Positions 1 to 7,074 of a DNA stretch of 13,189 nucleotides are shown here, piece by piece. Numbering within the stretch: position 1 is the first letter of the stretch; every line of letters starts with the position of its first letter. The stretch is from Desulfovibrio sp. Its GTDB lineage: Bacteria; Desulfobacterota; Desulfovibrionia; Desulfovibrionales; Desulfovibrionaceae. The notes beneath the pieces were generated by a model, which was given only the letters and a program-made list of their open reading frames with translations, made no database searches and had not been told where the DNA came from. The position numbers and the translations under genes are program-made. The DNA is taken from the NCBI GenBank assembly GCA_003512875.1, contig DONZ01000009.1:1-13189 (forward strand), written 5' to 3'.

Positions 1-35
1 ACGTTGCCAAAGCCGGTGCGGCGGCAATCAAATAA
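1..35 (+). CDS. 3' end of an unidentified gene (C-terminal 10 codons)
   Basis: The reading frame from base 3 gives VAKAGAAAIK and then a TAA stop at 33-35. Its codons (GCC, GCG, AAA) resemble those of the resident genes, and a strong hairpin terminator follows 22 bases later, which is what the end of a transcribed gene would show. The alanine-rich tail is too short to name a family. The other frames do not end in front of the terminator in the same way: frame 1 stays open until 153 and runs through the hairpin. Confidence 0.6.
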   Translation, partial: VAKAGAAAIK

Positions 36-57
36 AACCGCCAAAATCCCTTTTTGC

Positions 58-96
58 AATCCTTGTTGGAAGTTTCCGCTTTTAACAAGGATTTTT
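58..96 (+). terminator. Rho-independent terminator of the upstream gene
   Basis: AATCCTTGTT (58-67) pairs perfectly with AACAAGGATT (84-93). The stem can continue inward through G-U and A-U pairs, 68-73 with 78-83, leaving a TTCC loop. A T run (92-96) follows, then further T-rich sequence. It sits just after the stop at 33-35 and before the promoter candidate for xseA, so it separates two transcription units. Confidence 0.8.
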
Positions 97-101
97 GTTT
101 C

Positions 102-130
102 TTTACTCCCGGAAAAAACAAGACTATACT
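102..130 (+). promoter_or_regulatory. Candidate sigma-70 promoter for xseA-aroA-tyrA
   Basis: TTTACT (102-107, 4 of 6 matches to TTGACA) and TATACT (125-130, 5 of 6 matches to TATAAT) are separated by exactly 17 bases. This predicts a transcription start near 136-138 and a leader of about 20 nt before the xseA ATG at 158. Its place right after the terminator supports the call. It has not been tested by any scoring tool. Confidence 0.5.
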
Positions 131-157
131 TGGAAAAAAAAAACAACAGTTAGCGCC

Positions 158-1645
158 ATGGACACAATACTTACCGTTCACGAACTCAATTTCAAATTAA
201 GCCAGCTTCTGGAAGCGCGTTTTCCGTATGTTTGGATAAAAGGAGAAGTGACGAACTGCACGCTCGCCTCATCCGGGCATATTTATTTTTCCCTGAAAGA
301 CGAACAGGAACTCTTAAATTGTGTTTGGTTCAAACGCTACCACCAAGACCTGGCATTTGACCCGCTGACCGGAGAGTGTTTTGAAAACGGAAAAAAACCG
401 AGTCTTGCCCAAAGCCTGCGTGACGGACAAGAAATCATCTGTGCCGGGAAACTGGCTGTCTACGGAGCAAGGGGACAGTATCAGCTCATCGTTGAACATG
501 CCCTTGAAAACGGTATCGGGCAACTGCATGAAGCCTTTGAAAAACTCAAACAAAAACTTTCTTCGGAAGGTTTATTCGATACGAAACACAAAAAACCGAT
601 TCCCCGCAAATTACAGAATATCGCCCTTATCACGGCTCCCACAGGCGCAGTTATTCATGATTTTTTAAGAATAGCCCAAACTCGGGGCATAAAAAGCACA
701 ATTCATATTTTTCCAAGCCTTGTGCAAGGCGACGAAGCCCCGAATAAACTTATCAGCGCCCTGCAAAAAGCTGAAAATCATATTTTTCCAAACGGCAAAA
801 AAGCGGACTGTATTGTTTTCATTCGCGGCGGAGGCTCAATTCAGGATTTATGGGCGTTCAATAGTGAAGAACTCGCCCGAGCCATTTTTGCCTGCTCCAT
901 TCCCGTCGTTACCGGTATCGGGCATGAACCGGATTTTTCCATTGCCGACTATGTCAGCGATTTAAGCTGCGCAACCCCAAGCCATGCAGCCCAATTTTTA
1001 TGGAAAGATAAAAACAGCCTGATCCAGGAAACCGATGATTTGGAATATGCCATGCGGTCCTCTTTTCTCGCTCTTCTCAAGCATCATGAAAAAGAATTGT
1101 CATTCCTTAAAAGACAATTGGAACTCATTTCCCCCAAAAACAAGCTGAATGAAAAAAGCTACCATCTCATGACGGTATCGCAGCGTTTACAAAAAGCTCT
1201 GCAAATCCTTTTTCAAAACAAACAAACGAAACTCTATATCGCCAAACAAAAAATCAAACGGTATGAGCCAGGTTTCACCGTTCTTTTCCATTCAATACTT
1301 CAATTAAATAAAGAAATTAATCGTTATGCCCGCACAACCATAAAAGAAAAGGAAGAAAAACTGCATAAACTGCAAAAACAACTCCGGCAAAATTTTACGG
1401 CTTATTTGCAGGATAAGGAATTTCTCCTGCAATCCAAGGCTCTTGTTCTGGAAGGCAATAATCCCCGTAAGCCTCTTGAAAAAGGATATGTTTATGCCGA
1501 ACTTGCGGGAAAAGAACAAAAACCCGTGACATCCGTCCAAGATTTGCAAATAAACGATACCTTGCAATTATACCTCAGTGACGGTACAATATCTTCAAAA
1601 ATCGAAACCATTGCTCCTAACAAATCGCCAAAGGATACCTTATGA
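158..1645 (+). CDS. xseA: Exodeoxyribonuclease VII large subunit
   Basis: XseA is the catalytic large subunit of exonuclease VII, which with several XseB subunits degrades single-stranded DNA to oligonucleotides in the cytoplasm during repair. The 495-residue protein has the N-terminal OB-fold (about residues 1-110, starting MDTILTVHEL as the family does), then the catalytic domain with GLFD...KKPIP (138-149), RGGGS and DLWAFNSEE (223-238), and GIGHEPDFSIAD (253-264). The C-terminal half is long, charged and helical, as expected for the XseB-binding region. I chose ATG 158 because family members begin almost exactly there; a TTG at 95 in the same frame would add 21 unconserved residues from the terminator. 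No clear Shine-Dalgarno sequence precedes the ATG. No xseB is visible in the window. The stop overlaps the aroA start as ATGA (1642-1645), suggesting translational coupling. Confidence 0.95.
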   Translation: MDTILTVHELNFKLSQLLEARFPYVWIKGEVTNCTLASSGHIYFSLKDEQELLNCVWFKRYHQDLAFDPLTGECFENGKKPSLAQSLRDGQEIICAGKLAVYGARGQYQLIVEHALENGIGQLHEAFEKLKQKLSSEGLFDTKHKKPIPRKLQNIALITAPTGAVIHDFLRIAQTRGIKSTIHIFPSLVQGDEAPNKLISALQKAENHIFPNGKKADCIVFIRGGGSIQDLWAFNSEELARAIFACSIPVVTGIGHEPDFSIADYVSDLSCATPSHAAQFLWKDKNSLIQETDDLEYAMRSSFLALLKHHEKELSFLKRQLELISPKNKLNEKSYHLMTVSQRLQKALQILFQNKQTKLYIAKQKIKRYEPGFTVLFHSILQLNKEINRYARTTIKEKEEKLHKLQKQLRQNFTAYLQDKEFLLQSKALVLEGNNPRKPLEKGYVYAELAGKEQKPVTSVQDLQINDTLQLYLSDGTISSKIETIAPNKSPKDTL

Positions 1646-3012
1646 GTACGCAAAACCCAATCATTGTCCACGCTCCGGCCTCAAAATCCGTTTCACACCG
1701 CATGGTCATGGGGGCAAGTTTGGCAAACGGCGAATCCGTTGTTGAAAATGTTCTTGAAAGCCAAGACCTTTTCCAAACAATGGAAATTCTGTCAAATGCC
1801 GGTGCCCGCTTTGAAAAAATAGATAAAGGCATATACAAAATTAACGGCGCATTGCCGAGAGGTGGTGAAGACATGCAGCATGCGACAGACTGCAATGTGC
1901 ATGAATCGGGCACGACCTGCCGCCTCCTTACAGCCATTTTGGCAAGCGGACAAGGGTTCTTCCATATCCACGGGGCAAAACGCATGCATGAACGCCCTAT
2001 CGGAACGCTCACCGCCGCCCTTGAAGAGTTGGGAGCGAAATTCCTATTCGAAAAAGAAGGCTATCCTCCCTTTCTTTTAAAAGCAAAGGGATTGAACGGC
2101 GGAGAAATAACCGTCAGCCTTGAAGAATCAAGTCAATATTTATCAGGGCTGCTTTTAGCGGCACCGCTTTGCAAAGAGCCGCTGACCATTTATATCGGCG
2201 GAACGCATGTTGTTTCTTGGCCATATATCGGTTTAACGCTTGACACCATGAAAAAATTCGGGGCGAGATTTGATATTTCCGTTAAAGATAAAGAAAACAG
2301 CACGGACGAAACCATAAAATGGAAACCCGTCGATTACAGGAAAATAACGGAAATCATTCCCCATGAAATACGTTTCCGTGTCCGTCCCTTTGCCGGCAGC
2401 GGCACATATAAAAGCGGAAAATATACAGTTGAGGGCGACTGGTCCGGAGCTTCCTATCTGCTTGCCGCAGGAGTTTTAGGGCAAAAGCCCGTTACGGTCG
2501 TCGGGCTGAATAAGGACAGTCTGCAAGCGGACAAAGCTCTCCTTGACATCCTTACGAAAATGGGCGCTGAAACAAAATACGGAGATAACGGTGAAATAAC
2601 AGTCTTTCCAAGCGAGTTAAAAGGCATTGCCGTGGATATGGCGGACTGCCCGGACATAGTGCCCACTATCGCCGCTGTCGCCGCTTTTGCAGAAGGTGAA
2701 ACCAAGATTGAAAATATCGCCCACTTGCGCATAAAAGAATGCGACAGACTGCACGCCATGGCGCTGGAACTTCAAAAAATCGGAATTGAAACTGTCGAAT
2801 ACACCGACTATTTGATTGTCAAAGGAAATCCGAACCTGAAAAATATTGCGGAAGAAATACAATTCGCAAGCTATGGCGACCATAGGATTGTGATGAGTTT
2901 AAGCCTGCTCAATTTAAAAGGAATAAAAACCGCGTTTGACAACCCTATGGCAATTACGAAATCATTTCCTGAATTTTTTGATGTTTGGAAAACAATATGC
3001 ATATCACAATAA
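1642..3012 (+). CDS. aroA: 3-phosphoshikimate 1-carboxyvinyltransferase (EPSP synthase)
   Basis: EPSP synthase joins shikimate-3-phosphate and phosphoenolpyruvate in the sixth step of the shikimate pathway, in the cytoplasm. The 456-residue protein shows the expected active-site series: SKSVSHR (K15, S16, R20), ESGTTCR (R94), RMHERPI (114-120), SSQYLSG (163-169), CPD (D338), RIKECDRL (K365, E366), YGDHR (D413-R415) and TKSFPEFF (K440). It is somewhat longer than the E. coli enzyme, with extra sequence around residues 205-250. The phosphoenolpyruvate loop reads ESGTTCRLL rather than the common NAGTAMRPL, so the position of E. coli Pro101 is Leu. I believe the ESGTTCR form occurs in Desulfovibrio-type enzymes, from memory only. 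The ATG overlaps the xseA stop, and the 3' end overlaps tyrA by 16 bases, so the three genes form one operon. Confidence 0.96.
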   Translation: MSTQNPIIVHAPASKSVSHRMVMGASLANGESVVENVLESQDLFQTMEILSNAGARFEKIDKGIYKINGALPRGGEDMQHATDCNVHESGTTCRLLTAILASGQGFFHIHGAKRMHERPIGTLTAALEELGAKFLFEKEGYPPFLLKAKGLNGGEITVSLEESSQYLSGLLLAAPLCKEPLTIYIGGTHVVSWPYIGLTLDTMKKFGARFDISVKDKENSTDETIKWKPVDYRKITEIIPHEIRFRVRPFAGSGTYKSGKYTVEGDWSGASYLLAAGVLGQKPVTVVGLNKDSLQADKALLDILTKMGAETKYGDNGEITVFPSELKGIAVDMADCPDIVPTIAAVAAFAEGETKIENIAHLRIKECDRLHAMALELQKIGIETVEYTDYLIVKGNPNLKNIAEEIQFASYGDHRIVMSLSLLNLKGIKTAFDNPMAITKSFPEFFDVWKTICISQ

Positions 3013-3752
3013 TCGGACATAACGGAAAAATGGGGGGGACATTTTTCAAGCGCTTTCAAGAAGCCGGACATTTTGTCAACGGAATTGACATTCCATACGA
3101 CGATACGGAGCTTTTTAAAAGCATAAGAAATACTGAAATCATTCTTTTTTGCATTCCTGCCAAAACCATGGAGGAAATGTGCGAAAAAATCGAAGGACAT
3201 ATTCCCCGCTCCTGTATTTTAATGGACGTCACAAGCGTAAAAGTCCTCCCCATAAAAAGTATGGAAAAACATTATGGAGGACCGGTTATCGGCACACACC
3301 CCCTGTTCGGTCCGCGCTCATTGGATTATAAGAAGATTTGCCTTTGCTTGGGTTCGTATTTCAAAACTATGGATACTGAAAAACAAAAAATCAAAGATAC
3401 TGTCTATGAACTTTTTAAACAAATCGGCTGCGAACCTTTTTATGCGAAAGCGGAAGAACACGATAAGGCAATGGCGGCACTGCAAGGCTTAAACTTCGTC
3501 ACCAATGTCGCCTACTTCGCCATGACAGCCAATATGCCGGAAATAAAGGAATTTTTACCTCCTTCTTTCATGCGCCGCCTTGAAGCCGGCAGGGCGAGCA
3601 TACAAGAAGACGGGACGCTTTTTACGGGAATTTTTGAAGCCAATCCTTACAGCCAGGATATTGTCAGGCAATATCGCTCTTTTCTGAACGTTGCGGCAGG
3701 CGGCGATATGGACGTACTCGTCAAATTGGCGCAAAAATGGTTTGATAAATAA
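2997..3752 (+). CDS. tyrA: Prephenate dehydrogenase (short, no ACT domain)
   Basis: This enzyme oxidatively decarboxylates prephenate to 4-hydroxyphenylpyruvate for tyrosine synthesis. The 251-residue protein starts with a Rossmann nucleotide-binding fingerprint (MHITIIGHNGKMG). DVTSVK (77-82) and GTHPLFGP (99-106, with the conserved H101) follow, then EEHDKAMAALQGL (153-165) in the helical dimerisation domain. There is no chorismate mutase or ACT domain, so feedback control by tyrosine through an ACT domain is not expected. I chose ATG 2997, which puts the nucleotide-binding strand at the N-terminus; a TTG at 2985 would add only four residues. The start lies inside the end of aroA and lacks a clear ribosome binding site, so it is probably coupled to aroA translation. 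The adjacent aroA-tyrA arrangement supports a shared aromatic amino acid role. Confidence 0.9.
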   Translation: MHITIIGHNGKMGGTFFKRFQEAGHFVNGIDIPYDDTELFKSIRNTEIILFCIPAKTMEEMCEKIEGHIPRSCILMDVTSVKVLPIKSMEKHYGGPVIGTHPLFGPRSLDYKKICLCLGSYFKTMDTEKQKIKDTVYELFKQIGCEPFYAKAEEHDKAMAALQGLNFVTNVAYFAMTANMPEIKEFLPPSFMRRLEAGRASIQEDGTLFTGIFEANPYSQDIVRQYRSFLNVAAGGDMDVLVKLAQKWFDK

Positions 3753-3777
3753 GGGAATAAAAAATATTTTTTTTCAA

Positions 3778-4263
3778 TTATCGGTTCAAAGAATACGTAT
3801 AATTTTCAAAAATATCAAGGCAATTCGCCACAAGCATAGCCATCGCCCCGGATAAAAGCACGGCGGACCGCTTTCCTATTTCGGACAAATCCTTTGCAAG
3901 CAAACGCTTATAAAACAATTTCGGACAATCTTTGACCTTTTCTTCAATAATCAGCTGAATATAGGCTTGAAACTGATTATCAAGAAAAAGAACGGTTTCT
4001 TCTTCATCATACCCGTATTCTTTCAAAAAATATTTAATGGAACGCACATATTCCAAAACCATATATGCAGGGGCATACTGCGAAAAACCATGGTAAACGG
4101 CGGCAAAAACAAAGGCTTGCCATTCTTTTGCAAATTCGGCGAAAGGAACGGAAGAAAGGAATGCCTGTTTTTGAAAGGCTTGCAATGCTCCTGCTGCGCA
4201 ATTTTTTTCAAAGATAATAAAACAAACCTCTATCGCTTCCTGCACGGATAATTCACGTTTCAT
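3778..4263 (-). CDS. Uncharacterised helical protein downstream of the DsbA-like gene
   Basis: I do not recognise this 161-residue protein. It starts MKRELSVQEA and appears almost entirely alpha-helical, with acidic and aromatic stretches (EYGYDEEETVLFLDNQ) and no cysteine motif, signal peptide or nucleotide-binding motif. One moderately hydrophobic stretch near the C-terminus (SAVLLSGAMAMLVANCLDIF) is more likely an amphipathic or buried helix than a convincing membrane span. The ATG at 4263 lies five bases after the stop of the DsbA-like gene (4269), so the two are almost certainly co-transcribed. A GTG at 4278 in the same frame would overlap that gene and add MRVAV; I prefer the ATG. Codon use matches the resident genes. 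The 3' end faces tyrA across 25 AT-rich bases. Confidence 0.75.
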   Translation of the reverse strand: MKRELSVQEAIEVCFIIFEKNCAAGALQAFQKQAFLSSVPFAEFAKEWQAFVFAAVYHGFSQYAPAYMVLEYVRSIKYFLKEYGYDEEETVLFLDNQFQAYIQLIIEEKVKDCPKLFYKRLLAKDLSEIGKRSAVLLSGAMAMLVANCLDIFENYTYSLNR

Positions 4264-4268
4264 GACCG

Positions 4269-4979
4269 CTACCCGCACGTTCCGTCAAGAGAACAAGATT
4301 TTCCCATTAAAACAGCAGATTGCCCGTCCTGATTATTCTCCGTCGCCCGCATGGCTGCGAAAATAGCTTTCTCGCAGTCTTCATAATTAACATAACCGCG
4401 TGAAATAAAATGATTAACACCATTTTCAACATAATAGAGAGTCGGATATAAGACAATTTCCCCTAAAATATCAAAGCCTTTTTCCGTTTCTTCATGCGAG
4501 GCGATTTCTGATTGTTCATCATGCAAATACTTGAAAATATCAACGCTGGAAACCGCAAAGGTTTCAGCAAAAGAATGAACGGTATCTTCTGCGAAAATAT
4601 CCTTACCGAGATTATAAAACCGGAACTGCAAAAATTCCATGATTTCGAGCGCAAACTCCGGTTTGAAATGTTTCAAAACATAAAACAGGCGGCTTGCTTT
4701 TTTCGAGTCCATAAAAATATTTTTGGCATTTCCGGAAAACAGCATATTCACATAATCATCGGATATTTTCACGCCTGTTGCCGCGTATAACTTATCAATG
4801 AACGCTTGAACGTTGGGGCTTTGCTTCACACGGGCTTCCAAGTCGACGGCAGGTTCGACGAGCGCTCCCGCATACACTTCAAAAGGCAAAGCGAATTTTT
4901 TCTTGATCTTGGCGATGTTTTTTGAAAATCCGTAACACCACGGACAAAAAACATCGGAAATATATAAAAAATGCGCCAT
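4269..4979 (-). CDS. DsbA-fold thiol oxidoreductase, cytosolic (COG3531/FrnE-like), CPWC active site
   Basis: This 236-residue thioredoxin-superfamily protein carries the active-site motif C12-P-W-C15 directly after the first strand (FLYISDVFCPWCYGF). A long helical insertion follows, then a cis-proline segment (LYPTLYYVENG). These are features of the DsbA family branch annotated as predicted protein-disulfide isomerase or FrnE. There is no signal peptide, so it should act in the cytoplasm, probably reducing or rearranging disulfides or handling a small thiol substrate. The extreme C-terminus adds a second cysteine pair, C229 and C235 (SCSLDGTCG), which could be a regulatory disulfide or a metal site; that is inference. 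The start is well supported: AGGAG (4990-4986) lies six bases before the ATG. It is the first gene of a two-gene - strand unit and diverges from the Nif3 gene. Confidence 0.85.
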   Translation of the reverse strand: MAHFLYISDVFCPWCYGFSKNIAKIKKKFALPFEVYAGALVEPAVDLEARVKQSPNVQAFIDKLYAATGVKISDDYVNMLFSGNAKNIFMDSKKASRLFYVLKHFKPEFALEIMEFLQFRFYNLGKDIFAEDTVHSFAETFAVSSVDIFKYLHDEQSEIASHEETEKGFDILGEIVLYPTLYYVENGVNHFISRGYVNYEDCEKAIFAAMRATENNQDGQSAVLMGKSCSLDGTCG

Positions 4980-5106
4980 TTTTAACTCCTAAGCAGCTAA
5001 TCAAACAAAAATAAAAAGGAAAAACAAAAAAAGCAAGATTTTTTTCTTGACTGCCGTATTAAAATAAGGCAAAAAAAAATATCTTTTTTCATTACAAAGA
5101 GGAAGA
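4980..5106. promoter_or_regulatory. Divergent intergenic region between the DsbA-like and Nif3 genes
   Basis: These 127 bases are very AT-rich, with A and T runs on both sides, and must carry the promoters for both divergent units. On the + strand I see TTGACT (5047-5052) as a possible -35 and TAAAAT (5060-5065, 5 of 6 matches to TATAAT) as a possible -10, but their spacing is wrong for one promoter, so I cannot assign either. The ribosome binding sites at the two edges are clear: AGGAG at 4990-4986 for the - strand gene and GAGG at 5099-5102 for the + strand gene. Confidence 0.5.
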
Positions 5107-5904
5107 GTGCGACAAAACGAAATTTTGGCATGCATCGAAGAGTTAGCTCCGAAGGCTCTTGCCGCTCCTTGGGATAATTCAGGTTTACAAATCGCAGCCG
5201 AGCGTGACGAAATAAAGCATATTGCAGTTACGTTGGACCCCTGCCCTGAATCGGTCCGAAAAGCCCTGTCCATTGGGGCGGACTTTATTTTTGCCCATCA
5301 CCCCCTATTACTTTCTCCCAAATATCTCAATAACTTAGAAGATAATTACTACAAAGTCGCTTCTCTTTTATTAAAAAATGACATTCCCCTCTACTCAGCC
5401 CATACCAGTTTGGACAGCATGCCCGCCGCTTTTTGGCTTGCGGACGAATTTAATCTCATAAACAGAAAAATTTTAGAACCGACCGGAATTATTGACACTG
5501 TCCAATACGGAATAGGTGTTTGCGGTGAACTGCGAACTCCTCTGCCGGCTGAAGATTTTCTTGCAAAACTTTGCCGGACAATTCCCCACAGCCGCCCGTT
5601 TTTCAATATCGGAAAACTGCCTCAAACGATAAAAAATATCGCCATTTGCGGCGGTTCCGGCAGTTCCTTATTGGAAGAAGCGCAAAATTTCGGAGCCGAT
5701 TGCCTTGTCACAGGCGATACCAAATACCATACGGCGCTTGATGTGAGCCAACAAAACACTGATTTCGCAGTTATCGAAGTCGGACACCACAGCCTTGAAG
5801 AAGAAATGATGAGGCGTTTCACGCTTTTTTTACAGGAAAAACTTCCAGAAGTCCGTATAAGTTTTATTTCCTCAAAAGACCCTTTCATTCAAATAATGGA
5901 GTAA
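5107..5904 (+). CDS. Nif3/YqfO-family dinuclear metal protein (DUF34)
   Basis: The 265-residue protein belongs to the Nif3/DUF34 family, cytoplasmic toroidal hexamers with a di-metal site. The family is often annotated as GTP cyclohydrolase 1 type 2, but its cellular role is unsettled. The metal-ligand motifs are all present: AHHPLLL (H64, H65), SAHTSLD (H99, D103) and VGHHSLEE (H227 or H228, E231). The start WDNSGLQ (22-28) matches the family. The length is that of the compact form (E. coli YbgI type), without the extra PII-like domain seen in B. subtilis YqfO. The start codon is GTG 5107 behind a good AGAGGAAG site; no in-frame ATG gives a better N-terminus. The gene ends three bases before the zinc-ribbon gene, a neighbour pairing seen in many bacteria. 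Confidence 0.9.
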   Translation: MRQNEILACIEELAPKALAAPWDNSGLQIAAERDEIKHIAVTLDPCPESVRKALSIGADFIFAHHPLLLSPKYLNNLEDNYYKVASLLLKNDIPLYSAHTSLDSMPAAFWLADEFNLINRKILEPTGIIDTVQYGIGVCGELRTPLPAEDFLAKLCRTIPHSRPFFNIGKLPQTIKNIAICGGSGSSLLEEAQNFGADCLVTGDTKYHTALDVSQQNTDFAVIEVGHHSLEEEMMRRFTLFLQEKLPEVRISFISSKDPFIQIME

Positions 5905-5907
5905 AAT

Positions 5908-6714
5908 ATGAGTTTATACCTCGAACAAATCAAACAATTGGTTGAACTGCAGCATGTTGACGATAAAATTTATGCTGTGAAAAAAGAACTTGAAGAAGCG
6001 CCTTTGCAGGTGGAAACCCTTAGGGAACGCTTTAATGAAGAAGAAGCGAAAATCGCGCGGATTAACGATAAATTGCAGCACATGCACGAACAGCAAAAAC
6101 GCCTTGACATGGATTTGGAAGACGAAACAGCCCGTCTGAAAAAAAGTAAATCCAAACTCATGCAAGTAAGCAATTCCAAAGAATATCAAGCCATGTCCAA
6201 AGAAATGGACAATATGGAACGTTCCACAAAAAATCACGAAGAAGAACGCATTGCCCTGCGTGAAGAAATTTCCATTCAGGAAGATTTATTGAAAGAAGCA
6301 CAAGCCGTTCGTGACGAACTTAAAATAGATCTTGCAACCAAAGAAGAAAGCCTTATTGAACGTATCAATGCGGCAAACCAAGAATTGGAAAAACTGACAG
6401 CCATTCATAAGGAAACCGGCAAAGATGTGCCGAACAGAATTTTGGAACGCTATGAATTTATTCATCGCCGCCTTGAACATCCGGTCATTGTTCCGGTAAA
6501 AAACAGCGTCTGCACCGGCTGCAATATTGCCATTCCACCGCAAACTTTCATTGAAATCCAGCGCGGTCAACAAATATGGAGCTGCCCGAACTGCCAGCGC
6601 TTGATTTACTGGGCAGAACATTTCCAAGACCAACATCAGGAAGAAAAGAAAGCGAAGCAAAACAAACCACAGGTTTTTGCGGAAGACTTGAACCTTGGTG
6701 AATCATTAAACTAA
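5908..6714 (+). CDS. Coiled-coil zinc-ribbon protein (COG1579; CT398/HP0958 FlgZ type)
   Basis: The 268-residue protein has two parts. Residues about 5-175 form a long charged coiled-coil hairpin rich in Glu, Lys and Gln. Residues 196-235 form a four-cysteine zinc ribbon with C202-x2-C205 and C226-x2-C229, ending in the aromatic stretch RLIYW. A charged tail follows. This is the layout of COG1579. In Helicobacter and Campylobacter the homologue (HP0958/FlgZ) binds sigma-54 and affects flagellar expression; in Chlamydia CT398 binds sigma-54 and a FliH-like protein. Whether that role holds here is inference, as no flagellar or rpoN gene is in view. The ATG at 5908 follows GGAG (5898-5901) that overlaps the end of the Nif3 gene. 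The last codons contain a promoter candidate for rnpB, which begins about 12 bases after the stop. Confidence 0.9.
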   Translation: MSLYLEQIKQLVELQHVDDKIYAVKKELEEAPLQVETLRERFNEEEAKIARINDKLQHMHEQQKRLDMDLEDETARLKKSKSKLMQVSNSKEYQAMSKEMDNMERSTKNHEEERIALREEISIQEDLLKEAQAVRDELKIDLATKEESLIERINAANQELEKLTAIHKETGKDVPNRILERYEFIHRRLEHPVIVPVKNSVCTGCNIAIPPQTFIEIQRGQQIWSCPNCQRLIYWAEHFQDQHQEEKKAKQNKPQVFAEDLNLGESLN

Positions 6715-6717
6715 TCT
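6688..6717 (+). promoter_or_regulatory. Candidate promoter for rnpB inside the end of the zinc-ribbon gene
   Basis: TTGAAC (6688-6693) lies 16 to 18 bases before the overlapping -10-like hexamers ACTAAT (6710-6715) and TAATCT (6712-6717). A start near 6722-6726 would give a transcript beginning at or just before the 5' strand of the P1 helix (from 6727). Both hexamers are imperfect, so this is a positional argument more than a strong match. The alternative is that rnpB is cut from the operon transcript. Confidence 0.35.
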
Positions 6718-6726
6718 TTTCTACTT

Positions 6727-7071
6727 TGAGTTGGGCAGACTGTCGCTGCATATCATCGAATATGGGGAGGAAAGTCCGAGCTTCACAGGGCAGAGTGCTG
6801 GGTAACGCCCAGAAAGAGCGATCTTTGGCAAGCGCAACAGAAAGTAAACCGCCAGAAATGGTAAGGGTGAAACGGTGGGGTAAGAGCCCACCAGTTATTA
6901 TGGTGACATAATAAGCTAGGCAAGCCCCACTCGAAGCAAGACCAAATAGGAAAACCGACTTGCCCAGTCCATGGTTTTCGGGTAGGTTGCTTGAGGGTAA
7001 TGGTAACATTGCTCCTAGAGGAATGACAGTCACACATTTTGTGTACAGAACTCGGCTTATGCCCGACTCAT
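6727..7071 (+). ncRNA. rnpB: RNase P RNA, bacterial class A
   Basis: RNase P RNA is the catalytic subunit that removes 5' leaders from precursor tRNAs. Recognised landmarks in order are: the P1 5' strand GAGTTGGGC (6728-6736); the core GAGGAAAGTCCGAGC (6767-6781); GGTAACGCCC after P7 and P8 (6801-6810); ACAGAAAGTAAACCGCC (about 6836-6853); GGTAAGGGTGAAACGGTG (6860-6877); the J11/12-type GGCAAGCCCCAC; GCAAGACCAAATAGG (6936-6950); GGGTAGGTTGCTTGAG (about 6980-6995); ACAGAACTCGGCTTA (7045-7059); and the P1 3' strand GCCCGACTC (7061-7069), complementary to the 5' strand with one G-U pair. The P6 pseudoknot can form between GGGC (6788-6791) and GCCC (6962-6965). The exact ends are uncertain by a few bases. 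The usual GGU of L15 that pairs with the tRNA CCA end appears to be missing. The gene is embedded between two protein genes with almost no spacer. Confidence 0.96.
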
Positions 7072-7074
7072 AGT

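Noticed and set aside
95..157. Upstream TTG start for xseA
   Set aside because: It starts inside the T run of the terminator and upstream of the promoter candidate, and the 21 extra residues are not family-like. ATG 158 matches the usual XseA N-terminus.
3759..3772. AAAAAATATTTTTT palindrome between tyrA and the convergent gene
   Set aside because: It is a perfect inverted repeat but has no G-C pairs and no loop, so it is unlikely to act as a terminator hairpin; AT richness explains it.
5034..5049. CAAGA / TCTTG hairpin near a T-rich run on the - strand, resembling a terminator
   Set aside because: The stem has only five pairs, and no - strand gene ends here. It lies in the divergent promoter region.
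7039..7074. Upstream GTG start for ispDF
   Set aside because: It would translate the conserved 3' end of RNase P RNA. The extra residues MCTELGLCPTHS are not part of IspD.
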